From Comamonadaceae bacterium OS-1 (GTDB taxonomy: Bacteria > Pseudomonadota > Gammaproteobacteria > Burkholderiales > Burkholderiaceae_C), in NCBI GenBank assembly GCA_027923965.1, contig AP026969.1:2790001-2854000 (forward strand): a stretch of 64,000 bases of DNA, given 5' to 3'. A program made the translations under genes and the position numbers. Positions 9,375-18,729 of the stretch are shown here, piece by piece (position 1 is the stretch's first letter; each line of letters starts with the position of its first letter). Below the pieces are notes generated by a model that ran no database searches, was not told where the DNA came from, and saw nothing but the letters and a program-made list of their open reading frames with translations.

Positions 9375-9503
9375 CATAGCGCTTAATGGCGGCATGGCGG
9401 GTTGCGTTGAGAGGGGTTCACCACAGCGGCGGCGATGCCGTGGTGACCTCGAAAGCCGCCGTGACATTGTTCGATTTTTGGGCACCACTGCGCAAGAATG
9501 CAT

Positions 9504-9518
9504 CACTTTGACAAAGTG
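9504..9518. promoter_or_regulatory. Perfect 15-bp palindrome upstream of the porin
   Basis: CACTTTG-A-CAAAGTG is a perfect inverted repeat 119 bases before the porin start. It overlaps a TTGACA hexamer (9508-9513), but no convincing -10 element lies at the right distance. It could be an operator for porin control. The regulator is unknown. Confidence 0.4.
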
Positions 9519-9636
9519 AAGCCGCATCCAGGCGCTTTCTGAGGCGTTTTGGCAGGCCCGATGCACAGGCATGCTTATTGCCCTTTCGTGTACCGCAGCA
9601 ACACGCTGCTTCAACACAACACGAAACGAGACATTG

Positions 9637-10695
9637 ATGAAAAAACGTTTGATAGCAGCTGCGGCCCTGACCCTGGTGTCCACGCTGGCGGCAGCGCAAA
9701 GTTCGGTAACGGTGTATGGCAATGTAGACTTGGGCGTGCTGACCCAGAACCATGCGGCCAACAAAACCCAGCTGTACAACGGCGGCATTTCGCCCAGCGT
9801 CTGGGGCTTTCGCGGTTCGGAAGACCTGGGGGGCGGGCTGAAAGCGCACTTCAATCTGGAAGGCCATATTGCAGCCGATACAGGTGCCGCCGGTGGCAAC
9901 GCGACCACAGGGGCGGCCGCGCTGTTTCGCCGCCAATCCAACGTCGGCCTGTCGTCTGCCGACTGGGGCACGCTCACCCTGGGCAACCAGTACAGCCCGG
10001 CCATCCTGGCATTCGCCGCCACCGACCCGCGCGGCCTGCGGGAAAACTTCTCCGGCCTCTATCCCTGGGCCTACAACTCGGGCGTCTTGACGACCGGCGG
10101 CAACCAGAACAATGACGTGGGCGTGTTTATCCAAAACGCCATCAGCTACAGCCACACGCTGGGCCCCGTGGGCATCGCAGGCGGCTACAGCGTGTCGGAA
10201 ACCAAGGGTGCGGTGGTCTCGCTGGGTGTGACGTACGCAGGCCCGGTGTCCTTGTCGGCGGCCTACCAGGCCACCAACAAACCGAATACCTCCGAGCGGC
10301 TGAGCAGCATCTACACCCTGGGCGCGGGCTACACCCTGGGCGACTTCACCGGCAAGCTGAACTACCTGCGCGGCAGCAACAAAGATGCCACTACGCTGGC
10401 CGATGTCAGCAAGGTGGGCGTGCTGGGCGCGGGCCTGGACTGGAGAACCTCCACCGCCAACACCGTGGGCGTTTCCGCGTACTTTGCCAAGGACAAAAAC
10501 CACAGCGCCGACAAAACCACCACACTGATCCTCAGCGACGAGTACGCCCTGTCCAAACGCACCACGCTGTACGGCACGCTGGCCTTTGCCAACGCCAAAG
10601 CCGGTGCCACGTTGCTGACATCCGTGGTGGCCGGTGGCACGATGGCCGATGCCAACACCACCTTGCTGAATGTCGGCATCAAGCATGCGTTCTAA
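9637..10695 (+). CDS. General porin, betaproteobacterial OmpC/Gram-negative porin family
   Basis: The 352-residue protein has a Sec signal peptide (KKRL then a hydrophobic core; likely cleavage after AAA at residue 20). It then opens with SSVTVYGNVDLGV, the standard start of betaproteobacterial trimeric porins. Repeated amphipathic strands follow, and the chain ends in Phe (NVGIKHAF), the outer-membrane assembly signal. It lies between the aromatic and inositol clusters and may serve either. ATG 9637 is chosen because it gives the complete signal peptide. Confidence 0.9.
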   Translation: MKKRLIAAAALTLVSTLAAAQSSVTVYGNVDLGVLTQNHAANKTQLYNGGISPSVWGFRGSEDLGGGLKAHFNLEGHIAADTGAAGGNATTGAAALFRRQSNVGLSSADWGTLTLGNQYSPAILAFAATDPRGLRENFSGLYPWAYNSGVLTTGGNQNNDVGVFIQNAISYSHTLGPVGIAGGYSVSETKGAVVSLGVTYAGPVSLSAAYQATNKPNTSERLSSIYTLGAGYTLGDFTGKLNYLRGSNKDATTLADVSKVGVLGAGLDWRTSTANTVGVSAYFAKDKNHSADKTTTLILSDEYALSKRTTLYGTLAFANAKAGATLLTSVVAGGTMADANTTLLNVGIKHAF

Positions 10696-10714
10696 ACGCG
10701 TATTGTTCTGACCT

Positions 10715-10750
10715 AAAAAAACCGCCGTACCTGGCTGGCAAGTACGGCGG
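10715..10750 (-). terminator. Rho-independent terminator of the inositol ABC operon
   Basis: CCGCCGTAC (10722-10730) and GTACGGCGG (10742-10750) form a perfect 9-bp stem with an 11-base loop. Read on the minus strand the stem is followed by seven T (10715-10721). It lies downstream of the minus-strand permease gene and points at the convergent porin, for which no U-run exists in the plus direction. Confidence 0.75.
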
Positions 10751-10773
10751 GTGGAGACAACGCAGAAGAACCC

Positions 10774-10832
10774 AATTGCTATATCTTCTATAGCTTCTCA
10801 TGCTTATGGAATAAGCGTGAGAAGCCAATTTC
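10774..10832 (+). repeat. Dispersed hairpin repeat, copy 2
   Basis: CAATTGCTATATCTTCTATAG is followed by CTTCTCATGCTTATGGAATA and AGCGTGAGAAGCC, a near-perfect hairpin, then AATTTC. It lies between the convergent porin and ABC permease genes, 11 bases short of the permease stop codon. Confidence 0.85.
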
Positions 10833-10843
10833 ACGCATAAATT

Positions 10844-11863
10844 TCAGGTACGGCGCTTCTTGTTGCGGTACTGGTCGGCCACCACGGCGGCGACGATGAT
10901 GCCGCCCTTGACCATCTCCTGGTAGTAGGCATCGATGCGGATGAAGGTAAAGCCCGACATCATCACGCCCAGAATCAGAATGCCGATGACGGTGCCGGTG
11001 ACCCGGCCCAGGCCGCCGACCAGCGAGGTGCCGCCGATGACCACGGCCGCAATCGCGTCCAGCTCGTAACTCACGCCCATGCCGGACTGGCCGGAGATGG
11101 CGCGGGCCGCAGTCACAGTGCCTGCCACGCCGCTGAGCAGACCGGCGATGCTGTAAATCCAGATCAGGTGGCGGTTGACGTTGATACCCGAGACGCGGGC
11201 GGCCTGGCGGTTGGCACCGATGGCGTAGGTGAACTTGCCGAAGCGGGTGTAGCGCAGCACGATGTGGGCAATCGCCGTGATCACCAGAAAGATCACCACC
11301 GGGTTGCTGCCCTCACCGATCCAGGCAAATTCGGGGGTCAACATACTCACGGGCATGCCACCGGTGAACCACTTGGCAAAGCCACGGGCCGCGACCATCA
11401 TGCCCAGCGTGGCGATGAACGGCGGGATACCGGTAAAGGCAATCAGCGAGCCGTTGATCAAACCCACCACCGCGCCCACCAGCACCCCGGCCAGCACCGG
11501 CCAGAACGGGCTCAGGTCGGTCAGGTGGGGGAACACGGCGCGCGGAAAGTCCGACACCTGGGCCAGACTGGCGGCCACCACAGCGGATGCTGCCACCACC
11601 GAACCGGACGACAAGTCAATGCCGCTGGTGATGATGACCATGTTCACGCCGATGGCGATGATGCCAATGACCGACATCTGCAAGATGATGACCTTCAGGC
11701 GCTCGGCGTTGAAGATGAAGCTTTGCCCGTTCAGGTACCAGCCGATGGCTTCAAAGAAGATGCTGATGCCGATCAGCACCAGAAAGATGCTGAATTCGGG
11801 TGGGAATTTGAACGGCGCTTTGACGGCGGCGGGGGCGACGTGGGGGACGGTGGGGGAGCTCAT
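10844..11863 (-). CDS. iatP: Inositol-type sugar ABC transporter permease
   Basis: The 339-residue protein is an RbsC/YtfT-family permease with about nine to ten membrane segments. MVIITSGIDLSSGSVVA and FIATLGMMVAARG are family-typical, and GGTSLVGGLGRVTGTVIG precedes the last helices. It should act with the ATPase and the binding protein immediately upstream on the same strand. The operon is divergent from iolCDEB, so myo-inositol is the likely cargo (IatP/IatA/IbpA type). A 159-base spacer holding a second repeat type separates it from the ATPase gene. Confidence 0.88.
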   Translation of the reverse strand: MSSPTVPHVAPAAVKAPFKFPPEFSIFLVLIGISIFFEAIGWYLNGQSFIFNAERLKVIILQMSVIGIIAIGVNMVIITSGIDLSSGSVVAASAVVAASLAQVSDFPRAVFPHLTDLSPFWPVLAGVLVGAVVGLINGSLIAFTGIPPFIATLGMMVAARGFAKWFTGGMPVSMLTPEFAWIGEGSNPVVIFLVITAIAHIVLRYTRFGKFTYAIGANRQAARVSGINVNRHLIWIYSIAGLLSGVAGTVTAARAISGQSGMGVSYELDAIAAVVIGGTSLVGGLGRVTGTVIGILILGVMMSGFTFIRIDAYYQEMVKGGIIVAAVVADQYRNKKRRT

Positions 11864-11929
11864 ACATTTTTTCCTTTTCGAATTAGTTGGTAACTACGCG
11901 GCGCACAAGGCACAACGGCTCTCCTCGCA

Positions 11930-12017
11930 GGAACCCGTGGAACCGGCTTTGCCGGGCCACTGGGTTCGCCCCCTGCAAGGGGGTTGGCGAAAACGCGCAG
12001 CGTGTAGCCTGGGGGTG
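11930..12017. repeat. Intercistronic GC-rich double-hairpin element
   Basis: Two stable hairpins lie in the spacer between the permease and ATPase genes: CCGGC-TTT-GCCGG (11943-11955) and CCCCCT-GCA-AGGGGG (11969-11983). They are set in GGGCCACTGGGTTCGCC and end near GTAGCCTGGGGGTG. I recall similar GC-rich intergenic repeats from Comamonadaceae genomes. No search was run. Here it sits inside an operon and may alter the permease mRNA level. Confidence 0.6.
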
Positions 12018-12022
12018 TTCCA

Positions 12023-13555
12023 TCATTTCGCTGCCAGGTCCATCACGGACACTTGGTTGGCATCTTTGCGGTCCAGAATGCCGGTGACCTGGCCGCCGTG
12101 CATCACCACGACGCGGTCGCTCATGCCCAGCACTTCGGGCATTTCCGACGAGATCATCAAAATCGCCACGCCGGTTCCGGCCAGTTCGGACACCAGGCGG
12201 TGGATTTCGGCCTTGGCCCCCACGTCGATGCCGCGGGTGGGCTCGTCCAGAATCAGGATGCGCGGGTTGGTCAGCAGCCAGCGGCCCACCAGCACTTTTT
12301 GCTGGTTGCCGCCCGACAGGTTCTGGATGATTTCGCCCATGCTGGGGGTTTTGACGCGCAGGCGCTTGGCCATTTCGGCGCAGTCTTTGGCCAGCTGGTC
12401 GCCCTGCACAAAGCCCTTGGACACATAGCGCTGGTTCAGCACCGCCGAATCCATGTTGTCCTGGATGTTCAGGCTCAAAAAGCAGCCGGTTTCCTTGCGG
12501 TCTTCGGTCAAAAACGCCATGCCCGCGGCCAAGGCCTGGGTCGGTGTGTGGATGGTGATGGGCACGCCCTTGATGCTGATGGTGCCCGAGGTGGCAGGCA
12601 CCACGCCAAACAGCGCTTCGGCCACGTTCGAGCGGCCCGAGCCGACCAGCCCGGCCATGCCGACGATCTCACCGGCCCGGATATCAAAGCTCACGTTCTT
12701 GAAGATACCGTCGACGCACAGGTCTTTGACCGACAGCACCACCTCGCCAATCGGCACCTCCATCTTGGGGAACATCTGGGTGATCTCGCGGCCCACCATC
12801 ATGCGGATGATGTCGTCGCGGGTCACCTCGGTGGAGGCGTGGGTGGCGATGTACTGGCCGTCGCGGAACACCGAGAACTCGTCGGCAATCTCGAACAGCT
12901 CGTTCATCTTGTGGGTGATGTAGATGATGCCCTTGCCCTTGGCGCGCAGGCTGCGGATGATGGCAAACAAATGCGCCACTTCGGTCTCGGTGAGCGCCGA
13001 GGTGGGCTCGTCCATGATCAGCACATCGGAGTTCCAGGACACGGCCTTGGCAATCTCGACCATCTGGCGGCTGGCCACCGACAGGTTCTGGATCTCTTCC
13101 TTGGGGTCGATCTTGATGTTCAGCTCGGCGAACAGCGCCGCGGTCTTGCGGTACAGCTCGGCGTGGTCCACAAAGCCAAAGGCATTCTTGGGCTCACGGG
13201 TGATCCACACATTCTCGGCCACCGTCATGTAGGGCATGAGGTTGAGCTCCTGGTGGATCATGGCGATACCCAGGTTCAGGGCATCCAGCGGCGACTTCAT
13301 GTGAATAGCTTTGCCGCGCAGCCGGATGTCGCCCTTGTCGGGGATGTAGATGCCCGCAATGATCTTCATCAGCGTGGACTTGCCCGCGCCGTTTTCGCCC
13401 ATCAGCGCGTGCACCGTGCCCGCGCGCAGCTTGAAGCCCACATTGTTGAGCGCAACCACGCCCGGAAAGATCTTGAGAATGCCGTTGATCTCCAGCAGCG
13501 GAGGCGCGGCGCTAGCCTGGGTGGCCGGGCGGTCGAGGGTGGCGGTGTCTGACAT
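12023..13555 (-). CDS. iatA: Inositol-type sugar ABC transporter ATPase, two ABC domains
   Basis: The 510-residue protein has two tandem ABC domains, as in RbsA/MglA/IatA. The N-terminal Walker [10 protein letters not shown] is at residues 53-61 and the first Walker B is [15 protein letters not shown]. The second half has the degenerate P-loop GLVGSGRSN but an intact signature, [16 protein letters not shown], and [14 protein letters not shown]. This pattern is normal for sugar importers of this class. It lies between binding protein and permease on the minus strand. Confidence 0.92.
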   Translation of the reverse strand: MSDTATLDRPATQASAAPPLLEINGILKIFPGVVALNNVGFKLRAGTVHALMGENGAGKSTLMKIIAGIYIPDKGDIRLRGKAIHMKSPLDALNLGIAMIHQELNLMPYMTVAENVWITREPKNAFGFVDHAELYRKTAALFAELNIKIDPKEEIQNLSVASRQMVEIAKAVSWNSDVLIMDEPTSALTETEVAHLFAIIRSLRAKGKGIIYITHKMNELFEIADEFSVFRDGQYIATHASTEVTRDDIIRMMVGREITQMFPKMEVPIGEVVLSVKDLCVDGIFKNVSFDIRAGEIVGMAGLVGSGRSNVAEALFGVVPATSGTISIKGVPITIHTPTQALAAGMAFLTEDRKETGCFLSLNIQDNMDSAVLNQRYVSKGFVQGDQLAKDCAEMAKRLRVKTPSMGEIIQNLSGGNQQKVLVGRWLLTNPRILILDEPTRGIDVGAKAEIHRLVSELAGTGVAILMISSEMPEVLGMSDRVVVMHGGQVTGILDRKDANQVSVMDLAAK

Positions 13556-13600
13556 CCTGGTGGCTTTATGAAAAGGTGGAAGGTGGGCTTGACTGTCGTA

Positions 13601-13651
13601 AGCCCTTACGCAAAGCCTCTTCCGTGTGGGAAGAAGCCTGGCGTAAGGGCT
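13601..13651 (-). promoter_or_regulatory. Intercistronic stem-loop between binding-protein and ATPase genes
   Basis: AGCCCTTACGC (13601-13611) and GCGTAAGGGCT (13641-13651) are a perfect 11-bp inverted repeat. The loop contains a smaller hairpin, CTTCC-GTGTG-GGAAG. It lies between the periplasmic binding protein and ATPase genes on the minus strand. Such hairpins often stabilise the binding-protein mRNA or reduce readthrough, giving excess binding protein over membrane components. That role is inferred. Confidence 0.65.
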
Positions 13652-13691
13652 GAAGATGCCCCGGCAGGAGCACCTTCAACTGCGCAAGGTC

Positions 13692-14630
13692 TTAGTTCTT
13701 GCCGCTGTACTTGGCCAGGTTGGCGGGGGTGACCAGCTCAAACGGCACGTTCACAAAGCGCTCGACGGCTTGCTTCTTGGACAGCTTCAAAGCTGCGTCC
13801 ATCGCACCGCTACCTTGGCCAGCCGCGTTCTGGAACACGGTGACCTTCAGGTCGCCCGCCTTCATGGAGGCCAGCGCGTCCGGGGTGGCATCGATACCGG
13901 CCACCAGGGAAGCAGGGGTCCACTTCTTGGAAGCCTTCAAGGCGTTGATGGCGCCGATGGCCATTTCGTCGTTGTTGGCGATGATGGCGTCAAACTTCAG
14001 ACCGGTGGACAGCCAGTTGGTGGTGATGTCCTGGCCCTGGGTACGGTCCCATTTGCCTTCGCGTTTGTCCAGAATCTTGATGCCGCTGCAAGCCGAGGTG
14101 GCCAGCACGTCTTCAATGTCCTTGGTGCGGGTGCGGGCCGCTTCGTTGGACAACTCACCCATCAGCACCACGATGTCGCCCTTGCCCTTGAGCAAACGGC
14201 AGACTTCCTGGGTTTGCAGGGTGCCGGAGACCACTTCGTCAGAGGCCACAAACGCCACGCCAGCGGGAAGCTTGGCAAAGTCCACGGGTTTGCGGTTCAC
14301 GTACACCAGCGGGATCTTGGCATCGGTCACCATCTTGGTGATCTTGGGGGTGACATCGGTGTCCACGGGGTTGACGATGATGGCATCGACCTTCTGGGCG
14401 ATCAGATTCTGGATCTGGCTGAGCTGTTTGCCCACATCGTTCTGGGCATCTTCCACCTGCACCGTGGCACCGGACTTTTTGCCGGCATCGACCACGCCGT
14501 CTTTGAGAATCGTCAGAAAGGTGTCCAACTGGGCCATGGCCAGGCCGACTTTTTCGGCGTGTGCCGCCAAAGGCGCCAGCAAGGTGGTCGACACGGCTGC
14601 GGCAAGGACTAGCTTTTGTAGGTTTTTCAT
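13692..14630 (-). CDS. ibpA: Periplasmic inositol/sugar-binding protein
   Basis: The 312-residue protein is a Peripla_BP_4 family substrate-binding protein. A Sec signal peptide covers residues 1-25 (cleavage after AAHA). The mature start EKVGLAMAQLDTFLTILKDG matches inositol/ribose-type binders. DAIIVNPVDTD and NNDEMAIGAINAL are ligand-pocket segments of this fold. The start at 14630 gives the intact signal peptide; the frame is open further upstream without a conserved sequence. The gene is divergent from iolC, which supports inositol as ligand. Confidence 0.88.
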   Translation of the reverse strand: MKNLQKLVLAAAVSTTLLAPLAAHAEKVGLAMAQLDTFLTILKDGVVDAGKKSGATVQVEDAQNDVGKQLSQIQNLIAQKVDAIIVNPVDTDVTPKITKMVTDAKIPLVYVNRKPVDFAKLPAGVAFVASDEVVSGTLQTQEVCRLLKGKGDIVVLMGELSNEAARTRTKDIEDVLATSACSGIKILDKREGKWDRTQGQDITTNWLSTGLKFDAIIANNDEMAIGAINALKASKKWTPASLVAGIDATPDALASMKAGDLKVTVFQNAAGQGSGAMDAALKLSKKQAVERFVNVPFELVTPANLAKYSGKN

Positions 14631-14749
14631 AAGATGCGTCTCCAGAGTTTTTAGTAAACGGCGGGGTTTGTACCGTTTGGTTAGGTGAGGCCAGGGCACA
14701 AAGAAATGCCCTTGACCACGATCTGTACTGTAATCAAAAAACCCCAAAA

Positions 14750-14796
14750 TAGAAAATAAATTTCTAAGTGATTACACTTAGAGAAAAATATTTCTC
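14750..14796. promoter_or_regulatory. Cluster of palindromes in the divergent ibpA/iolC promoter, candidate IolR sites
   Basis: Three inverted repeats overlap or abut in AT-rich DNA: TAGAAA-ATAAA-TTTCTA (14750-14766), TCTAAGTG-ATTA-CACTTAGA (14763-14782) and GAGAAA-AATA-TTTCTC (14781-14796). Two share a GAAA-N4/5-TTTC core. RpiR-type IolR repressors bind GGAA/TTCC-like palindromes in Gram-negative iol promoters, so this is a good candidate operator array. No iolR gene is present in the window. Confidence 0.55.
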
Positions 14797-14893
14797 TACA
14801 ATTTATAGTCGCCCCACCTGCCACAGCTCCGTGCCGTGCACCCCGTCCTCCCGCATCCCACGGGAACCTTTATCCGCTTAACACCGTACCTAG

Positions 14894-16834
14894 ATGAGCC
14901 AACTGAACTTCCCCTCTGGTCGCCGTATCGACCTCGCCTGCCTGGGCCGCCTGGCAGTGGATCTGTACGCCCAACAATTCGGCAGCCGTCTGGAAGACGC
15001 ACGCAGCATGGCCATGTACCTGGGCGGCAGCTCGGCCAACCTGGCGTTTGGCGTAGCCCGCCTAGGCCTTAAGAGCGCCATGCTGTCCCGCGTGGGCAAT
15101 GAACAAATGGGCCGTTTCCTCACCGAAACCCTGGAACAAGAGGGTTGCGACACCAGCCAGGTGCAGATCGACCCCGAGCGCCTGACCGGCATGGTCCTGC
15201 TGGGCCTGAAAGACCGCGACACCTTCCCGCTGCTGTTCATGCGCGAAAACTGCGCCGACATGGCGGTAGATGCCAGCGAGATCCGCGAGGATTTCATCGC
15301 CCAATGCCGCGCCCTGGCCATCACCGGAACCCACCTCAGCACCCCCGGCACCCGCAGCGCCTCCCTGGCCGCCCTGGCCTACGCCAAAAAGCACGGCGTG
15401 ACCCGCGTGCTCGACATCGACTACCGCCCCGTGCTCTGGGGCCTGACCAGCCGCGGCGCGGGCGAAAACCGCTATGTGGCGGATGCACACGTGACCCAAC
15501 AACTCCAGGAAGTGCTGCCCGAATTCGAGCTGCTGGTGGGCACCGAAGAAGAATTCTTCATCGCCGGGGGCATTGCGGGCGACCTGATGGCCTGCCTGCG
15601 CGCCGTGCGCAAGCTCAGCGCCGCCACCCTGGTGGTCAAGCGTGGTGCCGACGGCTGCACCGTGATCGAAGGCGACATTCCCACCCACATCGACGACTCC
15701 CCCACCTTCAAAGGCGAGCGGGTCGAGGTGCTGAACGTGCTGGGCGCGGGCGATTCCTTCCTGTCCGGCCTGATGGCCAGCCTGCTGCAGGGCAAAAACT
15801 GGGCCGAGTCCACCCGCGTAGCCAATGCCTGCGGGGCCATCGTGGTGTCGCGCCACGCCTGCTCTGCGGCCATGCCCACACCGGCGGAACTGACCCACTG
15901 GTTTGGCGGCAGCCGCAACCCCAAGGTAGATGCCGACCAGCAGCTCGCCCACCTGCACCGCGTCACCGCGGCCCGCCCGGATTGGAACGAGATGTGCGTG
16001 CTGGCCTTTGACCACCGCAGCCAGTTTTTCGACATGGTGCGCGAGGCTGGTGCCGACGAGTCGCGCATTCCCGCGCTCAAAAAGCTGCTGGTCGAAACCG
16101 CCGAACAGGTGGAAACCAGCCACAGCCTGCAAGGCCATGTGGGCGTGCTGATCGACGGCGGCGACTATGGCCGCGATGCCCTGGCCAGCGCCACCGGCCG
16201 TGGCTGGTGGGTGGGCCGGCCCATCGAGCTGCCCAGCTCACGCCCGCTGCGCTTTGACGGCACCCGCTCGGTCGGCAGCGCCCTGATTAACTGGCCGACC
16301 GAGCAGGTGGTGAAGTGCCTGGTGCACTACCACCCGGACGACCACTACACCCTGCGCCTGGAGCAAGAGCAAAAAGTGCTGGAACTCTGGGAAGCCACCC
16401 GCGCCAGCGGCAACGAGCTGCTGCTGGAAATCATCTGCCCCCGCGCCCTGACCCCCGCCGGCACCGAAGATGCCGCCGTGCTGCGCGCCGTGAAGCGCTT
16501 CTACAACCTGGGCGTGCAGCCCGAGTGGTGGAAACTGGCCCCCATGCAGCCCCAGGGCTGGACCGATCTGGCCGCCCTGGTGGCCGAGCGCGACCCGCAC
16601 TGCCGTGGCGCGGTCATCCTGGGCCTGAACCAGCCCCTGCAATTGCTGGCCGACAGCTTCGCCCAGGCCACCAACCCCATCGTCAAGGGCTTTATGGTCG
16701 GGCGCACACTGTGGGCTACGCCCTCGCTGCAGTGGTTGAAAAATGAAATCGACGACGCGGCGTTTAAAAGTGCCGTGGCACAGAACTTTACTGTCCTGGT
16801 AGATGCCTGGCGCAACCGCAAAGCCGCCCAATAA
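14894..16834 (+). CDS. iolC: Fusion of 5-dehydro-2-deoxygluconokinase with DUF2090 aldolase-like domain
   Basis: The 646-residue protein has a PfkB/ribokinase domain at about 1-335 and a DUF2090 domain at about 355-640. The kinase part shows MYLGGSSANLAFGVARLG for sugar binding and the GAGDS anion hole with catalytic Asp287. The C-terminal domain contains VLAFDHRSQFFDMVREAG and is thought to act as the 2-deoxy-5-keto-gluconate-6-phosphate aldolase, replacing IolJ. This two-domain form is normal in proteobacteria. It opens the iolC-D-E-B operon. No clear Shine-Dalgarno sequence precedes the ATG. Confidence 0.94.
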   Translation: MSQLNFPSGRRIDLACLGRLAVDLYAQQFGSRLEDARSMAMYLGGSSANLAFGVARLGLKSAMLSRVGNEQMGRFLTETLEQEGCDTSQVQIDPERLTGMVLLGLKDRDTFPLLFMRENCADMAVDASEIREDFIAQCRALAITGTHLSTPGTRSASLAALAYAKKHGVTRVLDIDYRPVLWGLTSRGAGENRYVADAHVTQQLQEVLPEFELLVGTEEEFFIAGGIAGDLMACLRAVRKLSAATLVVKRGADGCTVIEGDIPTHIDDSPTFKGERVEVLNVLGAGDSFLSGLMASLLQGKNWAESTRVANACGAIVVSRHACSAAMPTPAELTHWFGGSRNPKVDADQQLAHLHRVTAARPDWNEMCVLAFDHRSQFFDMVREAGADESRIPALKKLLVETAEQVETSHSLQGHVGVLIDGGDYGRDALASATGRGWWVGRPIELPSSRPLRFDGTRSVGSALINWPTEQVVKCLVHYHPDDHYTLRLEQEQKVLELWEATRASGNELLLEIICPRALTPAGTEDAAVLRAVKRFYNLGVQPEWWKLAPMQPQGWTDLAALVAERDPHCRGAVILGLNQPLQLLADSFAQATNPIVKGFMVGRTLWATPSLQWLKNEIDDAAFKSAVAQNFTVLVDAWRNRKAAQ

Positions 16835-16856
16835 CCTTGCGCAATCCATTAGCCGT

Positions 16857-18713
16857 ATGAAAACCCAAAAACTCACCATGTCCCAGGCGCTGGTCAAGCA
16901 CCTGGCCGCGCTGCAAGTCGAAATGGCCGACGGCAGCACCCAGCCCTACTGTGCGGGCGTGTTCACCATCTTCGGCCATGGCAATGTGGCCGGTATTGGC
17001 GAAGCCCTGTACGCCGAGCGCGCCACCCTGCCCACCTACCGCGCCCACAACGAGCAGGGCATGGCCCACGCCGCCATTGCCTACGCCAAGGCAAATTTCC
17101 GGCAAAAAATCATGGCCGTGAGCACCAGCATTGGGCCGGGCGCTACCAATTTAGTCACCGCCGCCGCTGTGGCCCATGTGAACCGCCTGCCGGTGCTGCT
17201 GCTGCCCGGCGACACCTTTGCCAGCCGCGCGCCCGACCCCGTGCTGCAGCAGATCGAGAACTTTGCGCACGGCGACATGAACGCCAACGACACCTTCCGC
17301 CCCGTCACCCGCTTCTTTGACCGCATTACCCGGCCCGAGCAGATCCTGACCGCCCTGCCCCGCGCCATCCAGGTGATGACCGACCCGGCCAGCTGCGGCC
17401 CGGTCTGCCTGGCGCTGCCGCAAGACGTGCAGGCCATGGCCTTTGACTGCCCGGAAAGCTTTCTGCAGCCCGGCACGATCTACTTCCGCCGCCCGCCCGC
17501 CGACACCCGCGAGCTGGCCGCTGCCGCCGCCCTGCTCAAAACCGCCCAACAGCCGCTCATCGTGGCCGGTGGTGGCGTGCTCTACAGCCAGGCCTGGGAG
17601 GCGCTGCGGGCCTTTGCCGAGAAACACGGCATCCCGGTGGTCGAATCGCACGGCGGCAAAAGCAGCCTGCCCTGGGACCACCCGCTGAACCTGGGCGGCA
17701 TCGGCGTAGACGGCGGCCCTGCGGCCAACGAAATGGCCCGCGAAGCCGACCTGGTACTGGCCGTGGGCACGCGCCTGCAAGACTTCACCACCGGCTCGCA
17801 CGCCCTGTTTGCCAAGGCAAAACTGCTGTGCCTGAACGTGCAAAGCTTCGATGCCACCAAATGGGCGGGTACCGCCCTGGTAGCCGATGCCCGCGTGGGC
17901 CTGGCCCAGCTGAGCACCGCCGCAGGCGACTGGAAGGCCGCCCCAGCCTGGACCACCCGCGCCCGCACCCTGGCCGCAGGCTGGGTGGCCCGCGTGACCG
18001 AACTCACCACCGCCGTGCCCAAAGACGTGCTGCCCTACGACGCAGAAGTCATCGGCACCGTGCGCGACTCCATAGAAAACAGCGATGTGCGCGACGTGGT
18101 GGTCTGTGCTGCAGGCACTTTGCCGGCCGAACTGCACAAGCTCTGGCGCGCCACCCGGCCCGGCAACTACCACGTGGAATACGGCTACTCGTGCATGGGC
18201 TACGAAGTGGCCGGTGCGCTGGGTGCCAAGATGGCCCGGCCCGACCAGGAAGTCATCGTCATGGTGGGCGACGGCTCCTACATGATGATGAATTCCGAGC
18301 TGGCCACATCGGTGCTGTTGGGCAAGAAGCTGATTGTGGTGATTCTGGACAACCGGGGCTATGGCTGCATCGAACGCCTGCAGCTCAAGTCCGGCACGCC
18401 CAGCTTCAACAACATGCTGGATGATTGCATCCCCGAAGGCGGCAGCAGCAGCCAGATCGACTTTGCCATGCATGGCCGCAGCATGGGCGCGGATGCCGTA
18501 CACGTCAAAGACCTGGCCGAGCTCAAAACCGCCATGGTCGCCGCCCGCGCCGCCACCAAATCCCAGGTGGTGGTGATCGACACCACCCACCACCGCACCA
18601 CAGCCGAAGGCGGCTGCTGGTGGGAGGTGGCGATCCCCGCCGTCTCCGAGCGCGCCGAAGTCAACGAAGCCTTTGAGCGCTACACCGCCGCCAAACTTGA
18701 ACAACGTATTTAA
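16857..18713 (+). CDS. iolD: 3D-(3,5/4)-trihydroxycyclohexane-1,2-dione hydrolase
   Basis: The 618-residue protein is a ThDP-dependent enzyme of IolD type. The N-terminal pyrimidine-binding domain holds the activating Glu in YRAHNEQGMAHAAIAYA. The C-terminal domain has the ThDP/Mg motif starting at MVGDGSYMMMNSELATS and ending near DNRGYG. It opens the ring of the trihydroxycyclohexanedione to 5-deoxy-glucuronate. ATG 16857 gives the family length; an earlier in-frame start would overlap iolC. iolE follows after 16 bases. Confidence 0.95.
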   Translation: MKTQKLTMSQALVKHLAALQVEMADGSTQPYCAGVFTIFGHGNVAGIGEALYAERATLPTYRAHNEQGMAHAAIAYAKANFRQKIMAVSTSIGPGATNLVTAAAVAHVNRLPVLLLPGDTFASRAPDPVLQQIENFAHGDMNANDTFRPVTRFFDRITRPEQILTALPRAIQVMTDPASCGPVCLALPQDVQAMAFDCPESFLQPGTIYFRRPPADTRELAAAAALLKTAQQPLIVAGGGVLYSQAWEALRAFAEKHGIPVVESHGGKSSLPWDHPLNLGGIGVDGGPAANEMAREADLVLAVGTRLQDFTTGSHALFAKAKLLCLNVQSFDATKWAGTALVADARVGLAQLSTAAGDWKAAPAWTTRARTLAAGWVARVTELTTAVPKDVLPYDAEVIGTVRDSIENSDVRDVVVCAAGTLPAELHKLWRATRPGNYHVEYGYSCMGYEVAGALGAKMARPDQEVIVMVGDGSYMMMNSELATSVLLGKKLIVVILDNRGYGCIERLQLKSGTPSFNNMLDDCIPEGGSSSQIDFAMHGRSMGADAVHVKDLAELKTAMVAARAATKSQVVVIDTTHHRTTAEGGCWWEVAIPAVSERAEVNEAFERYTAAKLEQRI

Positions 18714-18729
18714 CTTAAAGAGAAGCAAC

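Noticed and set aside
10722..10750. Terminator for the porin gene in the plus direction
   Set aside because: There is no T-run after the stem on the plus strand; the T-run is only present when read on the minus strand.
12053..13552. 499-codon plus-strand frame opposite the ABC ATPase gene
   Set aside because: The frame mirrors codon positions of the ATPase and is rich in His, Asp and Gly, the usual shadow pattern in GC-rich DNA.
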